From: a virus
IMG/VR virus record: IMGVR_UViG_3300034106_004022
Location: 1 to 64,000 of that record
Strand: one strand, 5' to 3'
Length of the DNA stretch: 64,000 nucleotides
Below, piece by piece: positions 27,011-36,000 of the stretch (positions are counted from its first letter, which is position 1; each line of letters starts with the position of its first letter). A program made the position numbers and the translations under genes. The notes beneath the pieces are model-generated. The model made no database searches. It was not told the origin of the DNA and worked only from the letters and a program-made list of their open reading frames with translations.

Positions 27011-30000
27011 ATGAAGTACGCAGGTAAGAATCCAAATGGTATTAATCAGGTCAGTCAAAGTTTACTATCGGTTGATGTAAACGGAGTACAGCAATTAACG
27101 GTATCAACGGCATCGTTAGATATCAACACTAAATTATCAGTTACTAATGGTGTTTTGGCATCATCATATACTGGTTCTGCTTTTAGTGGTAGTAAATTTG
27201 TTGGTTCTCAATTTTCCGGCTCATTCTCTGGTTCATTTAGTGGTGATGGTTCAAATTTAACCAAAATTCCATTTGAAGGATTAACCGCAGATGCACAATC
27301 TAAAATTCAAAGTGGAGATGGGACAGCTAGAATATCAAATAATAAACTTTCTATAAATGTTAATACTGATATAACCGGTTCTTTATTAACTACTGGAACG
27401 GTATCGGCATCTTTCTTAGCTGGAGATGGTTCAAACATAACAAATATATCAGCGGCATCGATTGGTGATATTAATCGATTAAAATCAGGTTCAGCAACCG
27501 CAACCATTTCTCCTAATAAAGGATTAGAAGTAAATGTAGGAATCGTAACTGAAAAATATTTAGGAGTTAGTGGTTCTGCTCAAATAGCTGGTAATTTAAA
27601 TGTAGATGGTACAACAACTTTAAAAAGTTTAAATGTAGCAGGTACAATTACCGCAACTGAATTAAAAACAACATACATATCTTCATCAATAATATTTTCA
27701 TCTGGTTCCAATAAATTTGGTGACCAATCTTCGGATACGCATGAATTTACTGGTTCGTTAAGAGTTAAAGATACAATACAAATACCATCATATACATCAA
27801 ACCCAGTATCTGGTAAAGTTGGTGAAATATATTATAACACTTCAGATACTAACATATATCGTTGGACTGGATTGATATGGGAACCTGCGGCTGGTACGGC
27901 TGGTACATCAGGTACGAGTGGTACTTCAGGTACTTCAGGTACGTCTGGGACAAGTGGTACTTCTGGGACAAGTGGTAGTAGTGGTTCTTCTGGAGCTAGT
28001 GGTTCAAGTGGAAGTAGTGGTTCAAGTGGAAGTAGTGGAACATCTGGGACAAGTGGAACATCTGGTAGTGGTGGAACATCTGGTAGTGGTGGTTCATCTG
28101 GTACAAGCGGAAGTAGTGGTACGAGAGGAACTAGTGGTTCATCTGGAACTTCTGGGACATCTGGTACAAGCGGAAGTAGTGGAAGTAGTGGAAGTAGCGG
28201 TACATCTGGAACTTCTGGAACAAGTGGAACTTCAGGTTCATCTGGTTCAAGTGGATTCGGTTCAAGCGGAACATCTGGAAGTGGTGGAACATCTGGTACA
28301 AGTGGTACACGTGGTACCTCTGGTTCTTCTGGAACCTCTGGTTCATCTGGAACATCGGGTTCTTCTGGAATAAGTGGTTCGTCTGGAACATCAGCAACAA
28401 GCGGAAGTGGTGGTACATCCGCAACAAGCGGAAGTAGTGGTTCAAGTGGAAGTAGTGGAACATCTGGTTCATCTGGTTCATCGGGAACGAGTGGTACTTC
28501 TGGAACAAGAGGAACTTCGGGAACTTCAGGAACTTCTGGGACTAGTGGGATATCTGGTTCGTCTGGTTCTTCTGGTTCTTCTGGAACATCTGGAACATCT
28601 GGAATATCTGGTTCAAGTGGTAGTAGTGGTTCAAGTGGAAGCTCGGGAACTTCTGGAACAAGTGGTACTCGTGGTACTTCTGGAACGAGTGGTATAGATG
28701 GAGTTGTTGGAGATGGTGGTACATCAGGTTCGTCTGGGAGTAGCGGTAGTAGCGGAACCTCTGGAAGTAGTGGTTCTTCTGGAACCTCTGGAACTAGCGG
28801 TTCATCAGGTACAAATTCAACGGCTGGTACGGGTGGAACGTCTGGTTCATCTGGAAGTAGTGGTTCATCTGGTACAAGTGGAACGAGTGGAACTTCAGGT
28901 TCTTCTGGGACAAGTGGAAGTAGTGGTTCTTCTGGAACATCTGGTTCTTCTGGAAGTAGTGGAACATCTGGAACATCTGGAACGAGTGGAATAAATGGAT
29001 TAATAGGAAGTAGTGGTACAGGTGGAACTGCTGGAACTGGTGGTACATCTGGAAGTAGTGGTTCGTCTGGAACATCTGGCACAAGCGGAACTTCTGGAAC
29101 ATCTGGTACAAGCGGAACTTCTGGAACAAGAGGTACTGCTGGTAGTGGTGGTTCAAGTGGTTCTTCTGGAAGTAGTGGAACATCTGGAACGAGTGGAACA
29201 TCTGGTTCTTCTGGAAGTAGTGGAACTTCTGGGACAAGTGGAAGTAGTGGAACTTCTGGGACAAGTGGAAGTAGTGGAACTTCTGGAACAAGGGGTACTG
29301 CTGGTAGTGGTGGTTCATCTGGGACTAGTGGAAGTAGTGGAACATCTGGAAGTAGTGGAACTTCTGGTTCGTCTGGTTCAAGTGGAACTTCTGGAACGAG
29401 TGGAACTTCTGGAACGAGTGGAACATCTGGTAGTAGTGGAACATCTGGTTCATCTGGTGTATTAGCATTAACTGGTACAACTGATAATGGTGTAATCACA
29501 TTAAACGGAACTGCACCAAACGCAACCGTTGAAAGTAATTTAAGATTCGATGGTACTACATTAGCAGTAACTGGTAACGCTACAATTAGTGGTGACCTTA
29601 CTGTAAGTGGTACAACAACATATATTAATACAACAACTCTTAATGTAGGTGATAATATCATTACATTAAATGCAGATATTGGAGCAGCAACTGCACCAAC
29701 TGAAAATGCTGGTATAGAAGTTAAGAGAGGAAACGCAGCAACAAAACAATTTTATTGGAACGAATCAACTGATAGATGGTACGCTGATTCTGATTTACAA
29801 TCTGCTGGTAATTTATATGGTACTCAAATAGATACTGGGCAAGGATTAACTGAAGTTCATTTGATGAACCAAAACGTTCGTACATCTGATACTATAACAT
29901 TTGCTAGACTAAATCTTACAACAACAGGTAATGATTATTATTTTGCAGCAAATGGATTGACAATGACAAGTATCTCAACTGGTGAAACCATTTGGAGAAA

Positions 30001-33000
30001 CTTATCATCTTTACGTTTTACTGATAATAATGATTGGGATTATAATAGTTGGGCAGGATTAAAATTCATAAACGCATCTAAGAGAATTGTATTGGGTGTA
30101 GGGGGTAATGTTTTTACAGCAAACTCAGCACAAACTGGTAACTTATTGTTGGATAGAATTGATACAATGTATTTATTCGATACAACTTATTATTTAAACA
30201 CCGGTACTTCAAACTTAAACTCATTAACATTAGCTGGTAATTTAGTAGCAGCTCAAGTTAATACTGGGCAAGGATTAACCGAAGTTCATTTGATGAACCA
30301 AAATGTTAGAACTACTGATAGTGTAACTTTTGCAAATATAACTGGTAATACAATTTATGTAGGTGGTGGCACTACATATTTTATTAATAATGATATATCT
30401 CGATTAAATTATATAAATGCTAATGCTTTCGCACAAGAGCAAGGTAGTGTATTAAAAATAACATATCCAAATGGAGGTACATTAAATAATAGTACATCAT
30501 CCGTAACTGGAGCAATAAAGATACGACTTCCTCAATCGTGGACAAACACTATGATGGAGTTAAAAGTTCGTATTTACAATTATAGTGGAGATACTTATTG
30601 GGAATACTCAATGGGTGGATATAATTATTCACCATCAACATCTTGGATTAATACAAATGCAAGTGTTGCTGGGGCAGCTGGGGCACCTGCATATACTGTT
30701 AGATTTGCACATGATGGTACTTATTGTACAATATTCATCGGTGAATTAGCAACAACTTGGTCATACCCTAAAATAGTTGTTACTGAGTTTATTGGTGGAC
30801 ATTCAAACTTCGCTGTATCTCAATGGGATGGTGATTGGGCTCTATCATTTGAAACAACATCATTTGGTACTGTAACATCCACTAAAACTCCAACATTAAG
30901 AACTGGTAATTTTATAGCAGATGGTACAATAAGTGGTACATCGATAGATACTGGACAAGGTTCAACTGAAGTTCATTTAATGAACCAAAACATTCGTACA
31001 ACGGATGATGTTACTTTTTCTACGATAAGAGGTACTAATTTTAGAGCATCAAACGCGTATTACTTAGGTGAAAATAATTTTTATCTTAATTTAACAAATG
31101 GTGGTTGGTATTCTAATGTAAGGATTGCATCTGAAGTAGATATGAGGGCACCTATATTCTATGATACGGATAATACTGCATATTATACAAATCCTGCTGG
31201 ACTTTCTGTACTTAGCCATATCCAATTAGTAAATAACTGGGCTAACACTACTCCTAATGATGGTGCAATAAATATTAGAGGACAGTATCCATCTATGACA
31301 TTTAGAAATACTATATCCAATAATATGTGGTTAAGACATATGGATGGTAGTGGTGATATACAACATTATTTTGCATCTGGCGTTGATAGTACTTCTTGGA
31401 GTATAAGACACTCAATGTTTACAAATGGTAGATTCTTCTCAGCTGAAAGCATGAGAACACCAATATTTTATGATTCAGATAATACCGCATACTATTTAGA
31501 TGCAGCTAGTACTTCAAATATAAATGAAATAGTATCAGTAAGAGGGCAGTTTAGAAAAGCACAAACAAACAACAATTATACTACCGCTGCTTTATGGACT
31601 GAATCATATAGCACTACAACCACTGGTATTGCTTTTCACATTAGTGGTGTTGTTGGTAAGTATTTGGAAATGCGTACTGATGGTATTCTTTATTGGGAAA
31701 ATGAAAAAGTTTGGACAGGTAGTACAGATGGTGCTGGTTCTGGATTAGATGCAGATTTATTAGATGGTCAACAAGGGACATATTATGACCATAGAATATA
31801 TACTTCTACTGGAAATATTGCTGGTTCTTTTTTAGGAGGACATTATTCATCTGGGGGAACTGAAAAACCTAACTCAGCTACATTCGGAGCTGGTAAGTTA
31901 AAGGTAGCCATGCTTAGTAACGGAAACCTTGGATTTGGTGGAAGTTGGAATGATGTTCTATGGATGTCAACTTATAATGGTGGTGATGTTAAACAAAGTT
32001 ACGCAATTGTTGGAGATAAGTATGGTGATAACCTATGGTTCTCAAGACAAGCATTTGATTCTGCAACTTGGGGTACTGGTAGAAGATTGTGGCATAGTGG
32101 GGATACTACCATATCAACAACAGGTGATATGCGTTCTCCAATTTTCTATGATTCGGATGATACAACATATAGAATTGATGGAAATAGTACATCTGTTCTT
32201 AATAACTTAAATATTGCTGGAACTCTTACTGTAAATGGTACAATAAATTTAGGTAATGATTTCCAAATCGGTGATTATAAATATTTTGGAATCAATAACT
32301 TAGGTGCATCTGCAACTCAAGCTAGAAGATTTGAAGTTGCACGAATTGGTATTGATTTTAATGATTGGAACTCTGTTGGTTTATTTGAAGTTGAACTTTC
32401 GGAAAATTACTACGATAAAGGTTTAAGAAAAAGATATATAGTTTCTTATGGATATGTTTCTGCAGCATCAGTTCAATTAGTTGAAGCAAATGGTATAGGT
32501 TCAAATCACTTCCAAGTAACTATTGGTTCTGAAGTAGTTGTAAGTGGTGACCATAGATACATTCCTGTATATGTTGATGTTAGATATTACTCATCAGTTG
32601 ATGCTCTTATTAGAACTACACGAAGTATTACTACCAATACAAATAGTGCAATTGGTGCGGTTTATATTAACACATCACCTTCTGCAACTAACATTTCCGA
32701 TTTTACGGCAGATAGTATTGTATATCCAACTTCAGGTCAATTCGGTATTGCTGCACCAACATTCTACGATTCGGATAATACATCATATTATATAGACCCA
32801 TCTAATGGAGCAAATGGAATTTCTGCTAATTTACAGGGTAGAATTCAAGTTGGTACATTTAATAATTCTCAAACTAATACTGGTGAGGCTTGGATTGGTA
32901 GAGCATCTGATAGAGCAGCCGGTGTATTAACTGTACAATTAGGTGGTGGTGCAGGTAGATATTTAGAAGTAGTAGATAATGCTTGGACTACTGTTGAGTT

Positions 33001-36000
33001 TAGTGTAAATGATAGTGGTGTTGCTACTGCAGCAGCAAGTTTTAGAGCACCTATATTCTATGATTCGAATAATACATCATATTATTTAGACCCTACATCA
33101 ACAACATCGTTAAGAACTGTTGGTAGTTGGAGAAGTGATTCATCTACATGGGATGGTGAATTTAGTGGTAAGATTCAATATCATTCTAATAATTGGTATT
33201 TCCAAGCTGCTGGAGACTGGATTTGGAGAAATTCAGGTGGTAGTAACGTAATTTATGGTAACCAAAGTGGTGAATTGACTGCAACTGGGAACATGCGTTC
33301 ACCTATATTCTACGATTCTGATAATACTGGGTATTATACAAATCCAGCAGGAACATCTCGTATGAATGGAATTGCATTTGATGCAGCATCGCCTGTATAT
33401 AGTGTAACCGCTGGAACATCATATCAACAACATTTTCAAATTAGAGAAGCAGGTGCTAGTGGTGCAAATGGTTCGGCCATTGCATACGCACCATCAATTG
33501 GTTTCCATTGGAGTGGTGTAGTTGCATCCAATATTACAATGGAAGCAAGTGGTAGAATTTCAATAAGAAATAATCCGGGTACATCATATGAAAATTTGGT
33601 TGCTAACAATATGTACGCATATGCATTCTATGATGAAAATAATACTGGATATTACTTAGACCCTGCATCTACTTCTGTACTAAACGCAATTAGATTGGGT
33701 ACATCTGCAAATAATTCTACATTATCTGGAGCTGGTGATTGGGGTGTTAGATTTACTACAGACGTTGGATACATACAAATAGGACCTGCAAATAGTTCAT
33801 ATGCTCATATCTATACGGATAGAGGTAATTTCTATATGAACGTAAATGACCTTTATCTAAATGGAAACCTTGTACCCGCATTTGGATATAATAGAGGTAG
33901 TGGTAACTTATTTGCAGCAATTTATTATGATGCAAATAATACTAATTATTATATAGATGGAGCATCAACATCAAACCTAAATGATTTACAAACTGCGGGA
34001 AGAGTTGTAATTGGTGGTAACTTTAGTAATAACGCATACAATTCAGTAGGTTCTGCTAGATTACATTTTGGAGGAGGTAACTCTGATGCAAATGATAACT
34101 ATTACATAGGTACTAATATAGAAGGTTATGGTGGTTCATATACTAAATTAGATTTAAGATGGCATACTGGTATCCGTATGGGTGCACAACCTGGATATGG
34201 TGGTATTCGTTTTTATGATACTGAAGATTTAGGTACGCTTATATTCTCAATTGGTACTGGTGATGCACATGTTAGGGTAACTAATAATTTATATGTAAAT
34301 GGATACACTTATTTAGGAAATGGTAACGCTGATGAAACTCATATTAATGATACTTTAAGAGTTGGTGCAACCGATAGTGGTGATTCTCATTTCTATTTTG
34401 GAGAAGATTCATCATCTTGGTATGGTGACCATTGGTATTGGGATTCTGGATATAATGTTTATAGATATAGTAGATTCGCTGGAACTGATTCCCTAATTCA
34501 CTACCATGATACGAGAGATACTACTAGAATTACATATGCTAGAAATATTGTATTTGATGATTTCGGAAAAGGTATAGTTGGTAACTATTCAGCAGAGAGA
34601 TTACAATTGGTATTTGCTATGGGTGATTCATACAAACCAAATACGGCAGGTACATCAACGGCAAATATGTATGGTATTGGTTGGTCACATCCAAACGCAG
34701 GTGGATTAGGTGGAGCTAATAATCTTAATGACCACGGTTTATTGATTATCAATAATGGTACATTTAGAGCAGCAATTTCATCTAGAATTGTGGCATCTGA
34801 AGAAGTAAGAGGTACATTATTTAGAGATTACAATGATAGTGGGTATTATTTAGACCCTAATACAACTGGAATTTCTTTAAGAATAGGTGGAACTGTTCAT
34901 TCAGGTGGAGCATTTAGTAGTGATGGTTATTCATCATCATCACCAAACGTTGTGACACGAATAACTGCACCACAAGGAGCAGCATTTTCATCAGATGGTT
35001 CTACTGGAGCTATTAGAATTAAATTACCATTTAGGGGAAATAACCCTATGTGGACTATGAAGGTTCGAATTTATAATTACTCTACTAACCAAACATCAGA
35101 ATATCTATTAGGTAATTATGCTTATGACCAAGGTGGTTATAACTCATCTGCTACTTTTATAGGTGGAGCAAGTGCAACTGCACATACTGTAAGATTTGGT
35201 AATCAGGACGGAGTTGATTGTGTTTGGATAGGTGAAACAAATACTGGATGGAGTTATCCGGTAGTTAGTGTTATTGATTTTACATCTGGATTTAGAAGTT
35301 CAAACGCTGATTCACAATCTAGAAATTGGAATATAGCAGTAGTAACATCATTTGGTACAGTCCAAACTGCAATAACGCCTGAAATTAGATTATCTAATAC
35401 ATACGCTCCTACATTTAGAGCTGATACGGATATGAGGGCACCAATTTATTATGATACCAACACTGCGTATTATATAAATGGTGATGGTGCATCAAACCTA
35501 AATACTCTACAAACTTATTCATATCAAGGTAATGGTAACGTAGGTGGAACTGGAAACGCATCTTGGCATCCATCTGGTATCTATTCAGCTGGTTATAACT
35601 GGTTGTATGGTGGTATCAATATGAATGGTGGCACATTAGATGGAGCAGGTCCAATTTATGGTACTATATATTATGATAGAAATGATTCAGGATATTATGC
35701 AGACCCTGCATCAACATCTAATTTTTATAATTTAAATTTAACTGGAGCTAAACATACCTACCTTACTATAAACCCTGGTAACGGATGGGAAGCAATGGTT
35801 CGTTATATTGGTGGTAGTGGTAGTAGTTGGTATGTTGGTAAACGTACATCAACTCAATTGTTAGGTAGTACTGATGCATTCCATATGTATTCTGAAACTG
35901 CCGGTAGAACAGTTGGTGGATATGATACTGCTGGTAATCATTACGCATATGGTTCATCAAGAGCTACTATATTCTATGATATAGATGATACTACATATTA

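Noticed and set aside
27832-29661. A 609-aa minus-strand open frame rich in Pro-Glu-Val-Pro
   Set aside because: It is the complement of the Gly-Thr-Ser tract. A repeat made of GGW, ACN and TCN/AGT codons has no stops on the other strand, giving artificial PLVPEVP sequence. The + strand frame is part of a clear fibre protein.
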